Below are positions 44,643 through 53,419 of a stretch of 64,000 nucleotides of DNA, piece after piece. The notes under the pieces were generated by a model. It was not told the DNA's origin, made no database searches, and saw only the letters and a program-made list of their open reading frames with translations. Position numbers and translations under genes: made by a program. This stretch comes from JAAZIN01 sp964441025 (GTDB lineage: Bacteria; Bacillota; Dethiobacteria; DTU022), in assembly GCA_964441025.1 (NCBI GenBank), contig CAYTXG010000002.1:124001-188000 (forward strand), written 5' to 3'. How positions within the stretch are numbered: position 1 is the stretch's first letter; the number at the start of each line of letters is the position of its first letter.

Positions 44643-45310
44643 GATCTGCTCCCCTTATCCCCCCCACTTCCACCTTCCTGCGAGCCGGCGCCTGGTACGG
44701 CGGAAGGACCATCCCCTTTGCCGAATCCGGGCCAGGGGAGATCTGCCTGCGCCTTAACTCCGGCAACCAGGGTATACACAAGTCTCTCCAGGAACTCTTT
44801 GTAATCCTGGGAGGCCCTTCCCGATATTTCTGAAGCGGACAGCAGCACGGCGCGGTGTCTTTCAAGAGCGATAATGCTGTCGCGCAGACGTTTCCGCACA
44901 GTCTTCAAACTGTAATGACAGGGCAGCCGGTGCCCCCCCGGCAGGACCACAATGGTGCGCCCTCCTCCCTGCTCCCGCCCCTCCAGCAGCTCCACCACGG
45001 TTGATGTGTTTACATAGCTGTGGCAGCCGTCATTTTTCCCCACAGTTTCCCTTGTTTTCAGCGGCGCCAGGACCAGGGTAGGTGAAAGGGGCAAAGGCAG
45101 TCCCTGCCTGTAGTGCAAAAATTCCGCCTGGTTCCGCCGGGCCGCCTCCAGATCAACGCTGAAGAGGCGGGCCAGGCGGCGCAGATTCCACTTCACAGTG
45201 CGCCCATCCGTAAAAACATCCCCCTCTTCTGTAAAAACAAGGGTGGCATTGCCCCCCTCCACGCTGTAATAGGGAACAAGGGCCGCCAGGCAGTCTTTCC
45301 AGCGTTCCAT
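44639..45310 (-). CDS. ComK-like protein (tentative)
   Basis: A 223-residue soluble protein. A central pattern (LPLPLSPTLVLAPLKTR ... DGCHSYVNTSTV ... RTIVVLPGGHRLPCHYSLKTVRKRL) resembles the beta-rich core of the ComK competence regulator family, in which a Pro-containing strand is followed by a conserved Cys/aromatic turn and an LxSG-type strand. This is pattern recognition without alignment. The last 35 residues are Gly/Pro/Ser-rich and probably disordered. No competence genes are nearby. Confidence 0.45.
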   Translation of the reverse strand: MERWKDCLAALVPYYSVEGGNATLVFTEEGDVFTDGRTVKWNLRRLARLFSVDLEAARRNQAEFLHYRQGLPLPLSPTLVLAPLKTRETVGKNDGCHSYVNTSTVVELLEGREQGGGRTIVVLPGGHRLPCHYSLKTVRKRLRDSIIALERHRAVLLSASEISGRASQDYKEFLERLVYTLVAGVKAQADLPWPGFGKGDGPSAVPGAGSQEGGSGGDKGSRS

Positions 45311-45510
45311 GGGATCACCTCAGTACCAGTTAGTTGATGGACAAAAACTTTTTGATGCAATGTACGCCCGGCAGCGATGTCCCAACTGGCCGTCTACCCT
45401 TATTGACGCTTCTTTTATTGCCGCATACTGCATGTTATTCAACTGGCTGCCCATTGTGTATATCAGGGGGGACACTTCCGGTTATATATTTCTGGCTAAT
45501 ATGGCGGCGA
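45311..45510. other. Intergenic DNA without recognised gene
   Basis: Between the ComK-like gene and a GT39 remnant. Short open frames on the plus strand (for example 45309-45590) show no ribosome-binding site or recognisable family and overlap the remnant; I regard them as chance. Confidence 0.5.
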
Positions 45511-45683
45511 TCATGAAAAGTCATAAAGGTAGATCGAGGCTCCATCCGCCCTGTAAAATCAACTATATTTCCCTTTGCATCCAGGTATGAGAAAAAATAT
45601 ATTCGTAGGCTTCCTCGCCGGCCCAGGATCCTGTTTCGGCTAAAGTAATCGAAGATCTGGTAGCTTCCCTCAGCGATTGGAAC
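45511..45683 (-). pseudogene. Remnant of a GT39-type glycosyltransferase gene
   Basis: On the minus strand from 45683 the translation VPIAEGSYQIFDYFSRNRIL matches IAEGSYQIFTYFKDNRIL in the intact gene at 36993-38567. After an internal deletion it continues YLDAKGNIVDF (compare FLDTKGTRIAEY there). Then, in another frame, it ends DGASIYLYDFS and TGA (45511-45513), matching GASIYLYDFS near the end of the intact protein. It carries at least one frameshift and a large deletion, so it is non-functional. It lies directly downstream of the interrupted gene at 45712. Confidence 0.75.
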
Positions 45684-45711
45684 ATAGGATAGTAGACCCT
45701 ATTTAACCGCT

Positions 45712-47259
45712 TTACTGTGCTGATCTATTTTTGCGGTAATAGAATAGCGGGGTGCCGTACTCCTCCATGACCAGCTCTATTTCCCCGTATTTGCTGAGTT
45801 CCCTAAAATGGTTTCCTATAATCTCTCTATCTTGATGCGAAACAAGAATATAACATTTTTGCAGCTCTTTGATTTCCAGGATATCGATATCATCAACGCC
45901 TCCAATCTCGTTGTTCAAAGATACTATGCCTGCGCCAAAGATAACATTTTTCACGTTATCCTCTATATTTTTACCTATCTTTTCATTGCCGTGACCCATC
46001 TTGAATGTATATGCAGGTATGGCGAGATAATAAACATAAAGCATTTCATCATCCTTGATATTCTCTTCCAGATAGTCTATTAAGGGATTTATCTCATTTC
46101 TGGCGACATGCCTATTTTCTTCCTTCAAGTAACCCAATGAGCCGCAGTTGCTTAAAAAAAGGGTGATGAGCAGACCAATGCTCACGACATTTCTGGCAAA
46201 GCCCTTACCTTTAAAGGTGATACTATCCAGGGCTGTAAAGATATAGATAACCATGATGGGGTATAAAAAAAGCACCAGCCTGTTGCAAAAAGGATATTTA
46301 CCAATAAAGGATGCGCATAAGGCCAAGAATACACTGATATAAACAACAATGTGATATTTTGTTATTCTGAACCATGATATTATGAAACCGCAAGCAGCCA
46401 GGATTCCTACAAAGCTCATATTGCACCTATGATAGAAGAGGAAGTCCTTGGCTATAAAAAATATTTTTTAAATATCTGATAAACTTAGAGGGAGCAAGGG
46501 GAAATTGTAGTCCAGAAAAAAGCCAATTAGAAATTCATTGCCGGCAACTGGCTTTATCCATACCACATAGTTAACAATGAAGCTCAGTCCAATCAACAGC
46601 CCACCTGCCGCTATATTTATCGTCTTCTTTATATTTTTATCAATGGCGTTTTTTATGAATTCATAGGAGAGGACCCCTCCGATAAAAAATATGGTGATAT
46701 ATGAAAGCCAGGGGAAGATAGCGAAAATGAGAAGAAGGAAATTTAGATTGAAATATTTTTCGCTGTATAGATAGTAGAGATAAAGTATGACCAATACGGA
46801 TAGAAGATCTGTCATGTATGGTTTAAATTCATTGGCATAGTATAGCAATATTGTCATGCTTGATAAAAAGGCTACTCCGGCGATGGGATACTTTATTTTA
46901 AAGACCTTTTCCAGGACCTTGTAGGCCAGGAATAGAGCAAGAATATATGAGAATAGGGAAAATACTCGTAGGGTAAACTCTGTATAACCGAACAACTCTG
47001 TGATTATTTTAACGGTATACAGGTATAGGATTGGAGGTCCCTGATTCCATAAAAATTCTCCCTTTGCCAGGTCCCCAAAACTTCTTTCTGTAAAAGAAAA
47101 TGCCAGCATGGCCTCATCTAGCCAGAGAGACCTGTTGGTTGCATATAATAGAAATACCAGATAGAAGCTGAGACAGATCATGAGCAGGGATAGAGCCCAT
47201 ATTATTTTTGCAGCACTATCCCTGTCATTTAAATAGTTGTCAGAGAATTTTTGTAACAT
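45712..47259 (-). pseudogene. GT39-type glycosyltransferase gene interrupted by one in-frame TAA
   Basis: Two open frames, 47259-46468 (263 codons) and 46419-45712 (235 codons from its first ATG), are in the same frame. Translation resumes at once after the TAA at 46468-46470 with KIFFIAKDFLFYHRCN and then the second frame, so only one stop codon interrupts a 515-residue protein. The first part has NRSLWLDEAMLAFSF (GT-C first loop) and about eight helices; the second has the remaining helices and the soluble C-terminal domain. The length matches the intact paralogue (524). A nonsense mutation, sequencing error or read-through are the options. The upstream side abuts an IS66 remnant. Confidence 0.85.
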
Positions 47260-47855
47260 TATCCGATTACCTTCTGCCTGATAATTTGGCAGTCGCCTCG
47301 CGATCTTCTTCGTGCAGCACCCGGAGTTGCTTCATCACCATGCACAATATTGCATCTTGACACAAGCTCATGCAGCCGCCCATAAAGAGGCCCGGGCCGG
47401 AGCCCATCAGATTTGATCATCCAATTGGCCATGGCCCGGCGGGAAAGCCCGATACTCAACCGGGAGAGGCTTTTTCCCAGGCGGTAGAAGGGCGGGCCGT
47501 CAACATATTTGCCCGTCATGATGTGAGCAATGGCCGAAGGTGGGGCTATACTTCCCGGCAGAGGCGGCGCCGACATGGGCGCGGTGATTATGGGGGTGCT
47601 AATTCCTTCCCGCTCGCGGCGGCAGGTGTAAACATGACTGATATGATTTTCCAGAACTGCCTGAGCCCCAGCTTCGATAAAAGGCTGAAACTGATACTGA
47701 TCGGACTGTTCGCTGGTGAGGCCAAAGCACTGCTTCTGACCGGGTCGGAATTGTTCTCCATACCATGATACTTTGGCCGTGAGTTCCGCGATCTGCCGCT
47801 CCTGAAGGGCACATCCGTTTTGCAGCTCCTGGATCAACTGAGCGCTGTTTTTCAT
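47259..47855 (-). pseudogene. IS66-family transposase (TnpC) N-terminal remnant
   Basis: 198 codons resembling the N-terminal third of IS66 TnpC. They comprise the coiled start (IAELTAKVSWYGEQFRPGQK), FGLTSEQSDQY, and KYVDGPPFYRLGKSLSRLSIGLSRRAMANWM up to HGDEATPG. Near the end the frame shifts: an alternative frame gives VLHEEDREATAKLSGRR and a stop. The rest of the transposase, including most catalytic residues, is missing, and the GT39 gene begins at the break. Old, non-functional insertion. Confidence 0.8.
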
Positions 47856-48010
47856 TCTTGGTTACTTCTCCAAAAAGGCCGAAAACCCTTTATTTTTAGG
47901 CTTTACTCGACGTTTTAAGCACCGTTCCGGTCTTAATTCCAGGATAGGCATAACGCTGTTTGACTGTTTGATATGGTGCATAAGAATGGGCGTGGGGAAT
48001 TATTTGGTTA

Positions 48011-48098
48011 TATCACGGGGCCGGTTCTGCTGATATATTTGGGGAAGATTGCAGAATAAGTTTCCCTCATGTTATATCAACGGAACCGTCCCCGTGGT
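48011..48098. repeat. Inverted pair of CACGGGGACGGTTC elements
   Basis: TCACGGGGCCGGTTCTG (48013-48029) and, inverted, GGAACCGTCCCCGTG (48082-48096) form 14-base arms with one mismatch, about 55 bases apart. The layout is like a REPIN. The same core occurs at 868-880. It lies between the IS66 remnant and the stop of the tryptophanase-like gene. The preceding 47856-48010 has no recognised feature and is probably decayed IS DNA. Confidence 0.55.
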
Positions 48099-48102
48099 TT
48101 AT

Positions 48103-49575
48103 CTAGGGCAGTGGAGTCACCGGTTCGTAATCGTCAAAGAATGTGTGCAGCCCGATTTCGCTGAGCTCCAGGGGCGGCCGGTCGTCTGCAATGGGCTTGA
48201 AGGCCGGAAGTCTGTCTCCGTGCTCCATGGCCCTGGCCAGGCATTCGGCGGCCCAGTCATAGTGGGGCTCATAGTAGACGCGCCGGGGGATGGCGCAGCG
48301 GATCAGCTCGTAAGGGGCCTTGGTGCGCTTGCTGGTGTCCAGGGGGTTTTCCGGGTCAATACGGCCCCGCTGCAGCGAATCCATGGCGGTGCTGGCGAAA
48401 CCGCCCTCAATGTAAGCCTGGGCGGAAAGGCATGTCGCCGGCCCCTGGGTATGATCCAGGTGGGGCAGGCATTTTCCGGCATTGATATAAATGGCGTAAC
48501 TTGAGGCGGGCTCAAGGATGTGCACTCCCCGCTTTTTGCATGCATTGCCGAAGTACTCCACCTGGCGCTGCCGATCCTGCAGATAGTAATCGTTCACCCC
48601 TTCCATCAGCCCGACGGCCAGGGCCTCCAGGTCGCGGCCGGCCATACCCCCGTAGGTGAGGTAGCCGTCGGTGCGGATAACCTTGGGCTGCATGCGCTGC
48701 CAGAGCTTCCTGTCACGAAGAGCCGAAAAGCCGCCCATATTGACCATGCCCGTTTTCTTGGAACTCATATGGCAGCAGTCGGCGTAAGAGAGCATTTCGC
48801 GCACTATTTCCAGGCAGCTCTTATCCTCGTATCCGGGCTCATGGTTCTTGATGATCCAGGCGTTTTCCGAGATGCGGGCTATATCCAGGCAGAGCAGGGT
48901 GCCCCTCTGATCATATTTGTCGATGATGCGCCGTGTTTCCTTGATGTCGGCCATGGATACACCCATCCCGCCGTTAAGGTTGTTGGGCACCACCAGATCC
49001 ACCAGGGGGATATTCGCCGCATGTTCCTGGAAATAGCTCTCCAGGGTCTGCGTATCGATACCGCCCTTGAACCAGCTGGTCGTGTCGTGGGGATCAAAAT
49101 AGGTGGTATCGACAAAATCCACCGGCTCCGCGCCGCGCATAAAGGTCCAGGCGCTGGTGGTGGTAAAATGCGTGTTTGAGGGAACCTTGTCCCCGGGGCC
49201 GACCAGGCATTCATACAGGGGGCCCTCTGCGCTGCGCCCCTGGTGTGCTGGCAGGACATAGGGCATCCCGGTGAAATCTTGAATCACTTCCTCAAGATAC
49301 TCGTAGCTGCGGCAATAGAAGTAGCTCTCGTCCCCCTCCATCATGGCGGACCATTGCCGGTCGCTCATGGCGCCGGTGCCGGAATCTGTGACCATATTGA
49401 TGAAAACATACTTGGCCGGCAGGAGGCGCCCCGAGTAACCGTATTGTTTCATAATCTCCTTGCGCTTTTCACGGTTCGTGGGAATAGTGTATTCAACTAC
49501 CTTGATCCGGTAGGGCGGCGCCAGGTGAAAAGGCAGGTCTGTTTTATTCATCATCTCATCGTTGCTGATACGCAT
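48103..49575 (-). CDS. Tryptophanase / tyrosine phenol-lyase family enzyme (copy 1)
   Basis: A 490-residue PLP beta-eliminating lyase. The family frame is complete: GDESY (Y85), HQGRSAEG (R114), DIARISENAW (D231, R234) and the PLP lysine in MSSKKTGMVNMGGF (K274). Differences from known enzymes: the usual KKD after the PLP lysine reads KKT. FTTT (137-140) is like tyrosine phenol-lyase, but the position of its phenol-binding Arg is Met (YIEGGFASTAMDSL, M398). The substrate is therefore likely neither plain tyrosine nor tryptophan, or is altered. It is the last gene of the peptide operon, 70 bases after copy 2. GGGAGG precedes ATG 49575. Confidence 0.85.
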   Translation of the reverse strand: MRISNDEMMNKTDLPFHLAPPYRIKVVEYTIPTNREKRKEIMKQYGYSGRLLPAKYVFINMVTDSGTGAMSDRQWSAMMEGDESYFYCRSYEYLEEVIQDFTGMPYVLPAHQGRSAEGPLYECLVGPGDKVPSNTHFTTTSAWTFMRGAEPVDFVDTTYFDPHDTTSWFKGGIDTQTLESYFQEHAANIPLVDLVVPNNLNGGMGVSMADIKETRRIIDKYDQRGTLLCLDIARISENAWIIKNHEPGYEDKSCLEIVREMLSYADCCHMSSKKTGMVNMGGFSALRDRKLWQRMQPKVIRTDGYLTYGGMAGRDLEALAVGLMEGVNDYYLQDRQRQVEYFGNACKKRGVHILEPASSYAIYINAGKCLPHLDHTQGPATCLSAQAYIEGGFASTAMDSLQRGRIDPENPLDTSKRTKAPYELIRCAIPRRVYYEPHYDWAAECLARAMEHGDRLPAFKPIADDRPPLELSEIGLHTFFDDYEPVTPLP

Positions 49576-49645
49576 TTGCTTTTACCTCCCATATAATGTC
49601 ATGATAAGCTGTCATCATGCAGCTGCGCTCTGAAAAGGCACGGGA

Positions 49646-51121
49646 TCAGGGATGTTCGAACAGCGGTTCGTACTCGTCAAAGAAGGTATGCATGCCGATA
49701 TCCCGATCTTCCAGCGTGGGCCGCAAATTGCCCATATCGCATCTGCGGTATCCGGGCACCTTCTCCCCCCACTCCATGGCCTTATAAAGCGATTCGGCGC
49801 ACCACTCATAATGTGAATCCGTGTATGCCCTGCGCGGAAAGGCGCAGCGGATCAGCTCATAGGGTGCCAGCTGTATTTTCGCCAGGTTGGTGGGATCGTC
49901 GGGATCCAGGTGCCCCCGGTGCAGAGAATCCATGGAGGTAAGCCCCACGCCGCCCTCGATATAGGCCTGGGTCGCCAGAGCGGTCCCCGGGCCTTGCGGC
50001 TTGGGGATGTGCGGCAGGCAGTGCTCCGCCAGGATCCATACCCCCAGCGTACAGGCGGGATTAAAGGTGGCCACGCCGCGCTCCTTGCAGGCGTCGGCAA
50101 AGACATCGCATTGGCGCTGCTTATCTTCCAGGTAGTAGTCATTGACCCCTTCCATCAGGCCCACGGCCATGGCTTCCAGATCGCGCCCCGCAAGCCCTCC
50201 GTACGTCAGAAAACCGTCGATGCGGATAAGCTTGGGCTGCAACCGCAAGAAATTCCGGTAATCGCGAACGGTAACAAAGCCGCCCATGTTGACCAGGCCG
50301 CACTTTTTAGCGCTCATATGGGATACATCGGCATAGCTCATCATCTCGCGCACAATCTCCAGACATGTCTTGTCGCCGTAGCCGGGCTCATGTTTCTTGA
50401 TCATCCAGGCATTTTCGGAAATTCGCGCAATGTCCAGGGAAAATATGACATCCCGCCGCTTGTGCCGGTCAATGATCTCGCGGCATTTTTTGATATTGGC
50501 CATGGATACAGGCTGCCCCGCGCAGAGGTTGTTCGGCACAACAAGCTCCACAAATCCGATTTTAGCGCCTTCCTCGATAAAGAGCTTCTCCAGCGCATCG
50601 GTGTCCATATTTCCCTTGAAGTATGAGCCGTCGGCCTCGTCGAAAAACTCCTTGCAGGTCATATCCACCGGTTCGGCTCCGTAGTAGTAGCAGTGGGCCC
50701 GGGTGGTGGTGAAGTGCATATTGGAGGGGACGATATCCCCTTCCTTGACAAAAGCCTCGTACAGGATTGCCTCACCCGAACGGCCCTGGTGGGAGGGCAG
50801 GGCGTACTCCATGCCCGAGAAATCCTGCAGCACCTTCTTGAGCGGCTCCCAGCTCTTCGAGTTGAAATAGGACTCATCGCCCATCCACATGGCCGCCCAC
50901 TGGCGGTCGCTCATGGCCCCGGTGCCGGAATCTGTACACATATTCACATAGATATACTTGGCCGGCAGGTTGCACGCAGAATACTGCGCCTCCGTGATCA
51001 GCCTCTTGCGCTGCTCACGGGTGGTCGGCTCGGTGTACTCCACCACCTTGACCCTGTACGGCGGAACCTTGCTAAATGGAATGTCTGTTGGAGCAAACAT
51101 TTCCTCATTCGAGATCCTCAT
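49646..51121 (-). CDS. Tryptophanase / tyrosine phenol-lyase family enzyme (copy 2)
   Basis: A 491-residue close paralogue of copy 1 with the same catalytic layout: GDESY, HQGRSGE, DIARISENAW (D230, R233) and PLP lysine K273 in MSAKKCGLVNMGGF. Here the residue after KK is Cys, and the substrate-end loop reads YIEGGVGLTSMDSL, again Met in place of the tyrosine phenol-lyase Arg. The two copies differ in the loop after FTTT (SAWTFMRG versus RAHCYYYG), so they may act on different amino acids or form a mixed tetramer. It has a good GGAGG site. The 172-base gap before it has no recognised feature. Confidence 0.85.
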   Translation of the reverse strand: MRISNEEMFAPTDIPFSKVPPYRVKVVEYTEPTTREQRKRLITEAQYSACNLPAKYIYVNMCTDSGTGAMSDRQWAAMWMGDESYFNSKSWEPLKKVLQDFSGMEYALPSHQGRSGEAILYEAFVKEGDIVPSNMHFTTTRAHCYYYGAEPVDMTCKEFFDEADGSYFKGNMDTDALEKLFIEEGAKIGFVELVVPNNLCAGQPVSMANIKKCREIIDRHKRRDVIFSLDIARISENAWMIKKHEPGYGDKTCLEIVREMMSYADVSHMSAKKCGLVNMGGFVTVRDYRNFLRLQPKLIRIDGFLTYGGLAGRDLEAMAVGLMEGVNDYYLEDKQRQCDVFADACKERGVATFNPACTLGVWILAEHCLPHIPKPQGPGTALATQAYIEGGVGLTSMDSLHRGHLDPDDPTNLAKIQLAPYELIRCAFPRRAYTDSHYEWCAESLYKAMEWGEKVPGYRRCDMGNLRPTLEDRDIGMHTFFDEYEPLFEHP

Positions 51122-51293
51122 AACCTGATACCTCCATTTTGATAATGTATTTTACTCACCCGGAATGTAACCCGAATGAAACTCCACTCATGCTGTATAC
51201 TCCGGGGAAACATTTCATCGGGCGGGCTCAGCTGCTCCCGCCATCCCGCTCCGCCCCGGGAAGGGCTCCCTGTCCCGCCCTGCTCATCCGACC

Positions 51294-51467
51294 TTAAATC
51301 CAGAGGCGGACAAGGCGGTAAAGCCCGATCAGAGCAAGCGCAAAGAGCATGCCGCAGAGACAGACCTTCCCGGCAAAAATAAGAATTTGCCTGATATTGG
51401 CCAGCTCGCCCTTGCTGTATTTTCTTTTCCGCCGCCCCGGCCTTTTATAGAAAACATGTTCGCTCAT
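51294..51467 (-). CDS. 57-residue single-pass membrane protein in the dpp operon
   Basis: MSEHVFYKRPGRRKRKYSKG is followed by a hydrophobic segment (about 30-50, containing FAGKVCLCGMLFALALIGLY) and the end RLVRLWI. The ATG (51465-51467) overlaps the dppF TGA as ATGA, with no separate ribosome-binding site, so translation is probably coupled. A basic cytoplasmic N-terminus and one membrane helix suggest a small accessory of the importer. Family not recognised. Confidence 0.65.
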   Translation of the reverse strand: MSEHVFYKRPGRRKRKYSKGELANIRQILIFAGKVCLCGMLFALALIGLYRLVRLWI

Positions 51468-52417
51468 TTGAAGAGGATGCAGGAGACGGAATGGCCCGCA
51501 CCCACCTCCACCTCCTCAATCTCGCTGCCTGTACATTGGGGCGTACGCCTGGGGCAGCGGGGCGCAAAACGGCAGCCCGGCTCAGGATTGACGGGGCTTG
51601 ATATCTCGCCGTGAATCACTTCCCGCTTCTTCCCGCGCAGGGAGATATCCGGGATGGGGATGGCATTGAGCAGAGCCGTGGTATAGGGATGCCTGGGATT
51701 GCCGAACAGCTCCCTTGTCGGCGCCTGCTCTATGCATTTGCCCATGTACATGACGATGATCCGATCTGAAATATGCTTGACCACTGAAAGGTCGTGGGTG
51801 ATAAACATATAGGTAAAGCCCATCTCCTCCTGTAAATCCATGAGCAGGTTGATGATCTGCGCCTGGATGGATACATCCAGCGCCGAGACCGGCTCATCAC
51901 AGACAATGAACTTTGGATTCAGCGACAGCGCCCGGGCAACGCCGATGCGCTGGCGACGGCCGCCGTCGAGCTCATGGGGATACGAGCCGGCCAGGCGCTG
52001 GGCCAGGCCCACCGTCTCCATCAGGCGGGAGACCTGCTCGTACACCTCTGCTCCCGACCGGTAAACCCGGTTCACCAGCAGCGGCTCGGCGATGATCTCC
52101 TGAACCGACATTCGCGGGTTCAGACTGGAGAAGGGATCCTGGAAGATCATCTGCATATGGTGCCGCAAACTTTTCAGCCTCTTTTGATCATATCCGTCCG
52201 TATCCTCCCCCTCGAAGAAAATGCGGCCCGATGTGGGCTCCAGCAGCCTTAGCATCACCCGCCCCAGCGTTGATTTGCCGCACCCTGATTCCCCCACCAC
52301 ACCCAGCGTTGAGCTGCGGGGAATGGCCAGATCAATTCCATCAACAGCATGCAGCAGACCCTCTGTAACCTTGAAATACTTCTTGATATTCCGCGTCTCG
52401 ATGAGGATGTCGTTCAT
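51464..52417 (-). CDS. dppF: Dipeptide/oligopeptide ABC transporter ATPase (DppF-like)
   Basis: A 317-residue ATPase starting at ATG 52417 (GGGGGGATAAATGT upstream), overlapping the dppD stop as ATGA. Walker A is GESGCGKST, the Q-loop is in QDPFSSLNPRM, the signature reads ELDGGRRQRIGVARAL (D and R instead of the usual SGGQ), and Walker B is FIVCDEPVSALD. The C-terminal oligopeptide_HPY domain has CRFAPRCPRRTPQC, a possible Fe-S or metal Cys cluster. The open frame upstream to 52738 lies in dppD and is not coding. Confidence 0.94.
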   Translation of the reverse strand: MNDILIETRNIKKYFKVTEGLLHAVDGIDLAIPRSSTLGVVGESGCGKSTLGRVMLRLLEPTSGRIFFEGEDTDGYDQKRLKSLRHHMQMIFQDPFSSLNPRMSVQEIIAEPLLVNRVYRSGAEVYEQVSRLMETVGLAQRLAGSYPHELDGGRRQRIGVARALSLNPKFIVCDEPVSALDVSIQAQIINLLMDLQEEMGFTYMFITHDLSVVKHISDRIIVMYMGKCIEQAPTRELFGNPRHPYTTALLNAIPIPDISLRGKKREVIHGEISSPVNPEPGCRFAPRCPRRTPQCTGSEIEEVEVGAGHSVSCILFK

Positions 52418-53412
52418 ACATTTATCCCCCCGTTGATATTGGCATAGAGGTGGCAGCTGATCCGGTGGCTGCCCTTCCGCCACCCGGGCGGCGGGGCGCT
52501 GCGGCAGATCTCCATGCACTGGGGGCAGCGCGGCGAAAACTTGCATCCTCGCGGCAGGGCGGTTGGATCGGGCATCAATCCCGGGATGGGCTTCAAGCGG
52601 GAGCTCTCCCTCTTTATATCGGGGATGGAGCCGAACAGTCCCCTGGTATAGGGGTGATGTATTTCGGCGGTAAAAATATCCTCCAGCGATCCGTATTCGA
52701 TGATTTCGCCGGCGTACATCACCGCCACCTTGTCGCATGTCTGGGCCACGATTCCCATGTCGTGCGTGATCATGATCGTGGAGGTCCCCAGCGCCTGCTG
52801 CAAATCATCCATCTTGGAAAGAACCTGCGCCTGAATTGTTACATCCAGGGCGGTGGTGGGCTCATCCGCAATGAGCAGGTCGGGTTCGCAGGCCAGCGCT
52901 ATGGCGATGACCACGCGCTGCTTCATCCCCCCGGAAAACTGGTGGGGATACTCCTTTTTCCGAAAAGCGGGAATGCCCACCATCTCCAGCGTCCGCTCCA
53001 TCCGCGCCTCGATCTCCTGGCGGGAGCGCCTGCCGCCGTCATGCAGGATAAGGGCCTCGGTAATCTGATCCCCCACGTTTAGCACGGGGTTGAGCGCAGT
53101 CATGGGGTCCTGAAATACCATTGAAATATTCTCGCCGCGCACCTCCCTCATCTTCCCGGGAGAAAGCGAAAGCAGATCCCTGTTTTTAAAGGTAATGGAG
53201 CCGCCCGTTATTTTCCCCGTTCGCTCCGGAAGCAGCCTGAGGATCGCCAGGGAAGCCGTTGTCTTTCCAGCTCCGGTCTCGCCGACAAGGCCCAGGGTTT
53301 CGCCCTTTTCCAGATCAAATGAAATGCCGTTTACGGCGTGTACCGTCTCCAGATCCGTTTCATAGATGACTCTCAAATCTCTGATCGACAGGATTGGTCC
53401 CTTGATCTCCAT
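52414..53412 (-). CDS. dppD: Dipeptide/oligopeptide ABC transporter ATPase (DppD-like)
   Basis: A 332-residue ATPase partner of DppF. GETGAGKTT (Walker A), QDPMTALNPV, QFSGGMKQRVVIAIAL (signature) and LLIADEPTTALD (Walker B) are intact. The C-terminal CKFSPRCPQCMEIC is the usual Cys cluster of this family. It is 7 bases from dppC. Confidence 0.95.
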   Translation of the reverse strand: MEIKGPILSIRDLRVIYETDLETVHAVNGISFDLEKGETLGLVGETGAGKTTASLAILRLLPERTGKITGGSITFKNRDLLSLSPGKMREVRGENISMVFQDPMTALNPVLNVGDQITEALILHDGGRRSRQEIEARMERTLEMVGIPAFRKKEYPHQFSGGMKQRVVIAIALACEPDLLIADEPTTALDVTIQAQVLSKMDDLQQALGTSTIMITHDMGIVAQTCDKVAVMYAGEIIEYGSLEDIFTAEIHHPYTRGLFGSIPDIKRESSRLKPIPGLMPDPTALPRGCKFSPRCPQCMEICRSAPPPGWRKGSHRISCHLYANINGGINV

Positions 53413-53419
53413 CCACCTC

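Noticed and set aside
47370..47768. A 132-codon plus-strand frame
   Set aside because: Antisense to the IS66 remnant with no family motif.
51122..51293. A TnaC-like tryptophan leader ahead of the lyase genes
   Set aside because: No short frame with the Trp/Pro pattern and no obvious antiterminator hairpin is present.
52418..52738. N-terminal extension of dppF up to 52738
   Set aside because: It lies within dppD in another frame, lacks ABC-ATPase similarity, and a good ribosome-binding site precedes ATG 52417.
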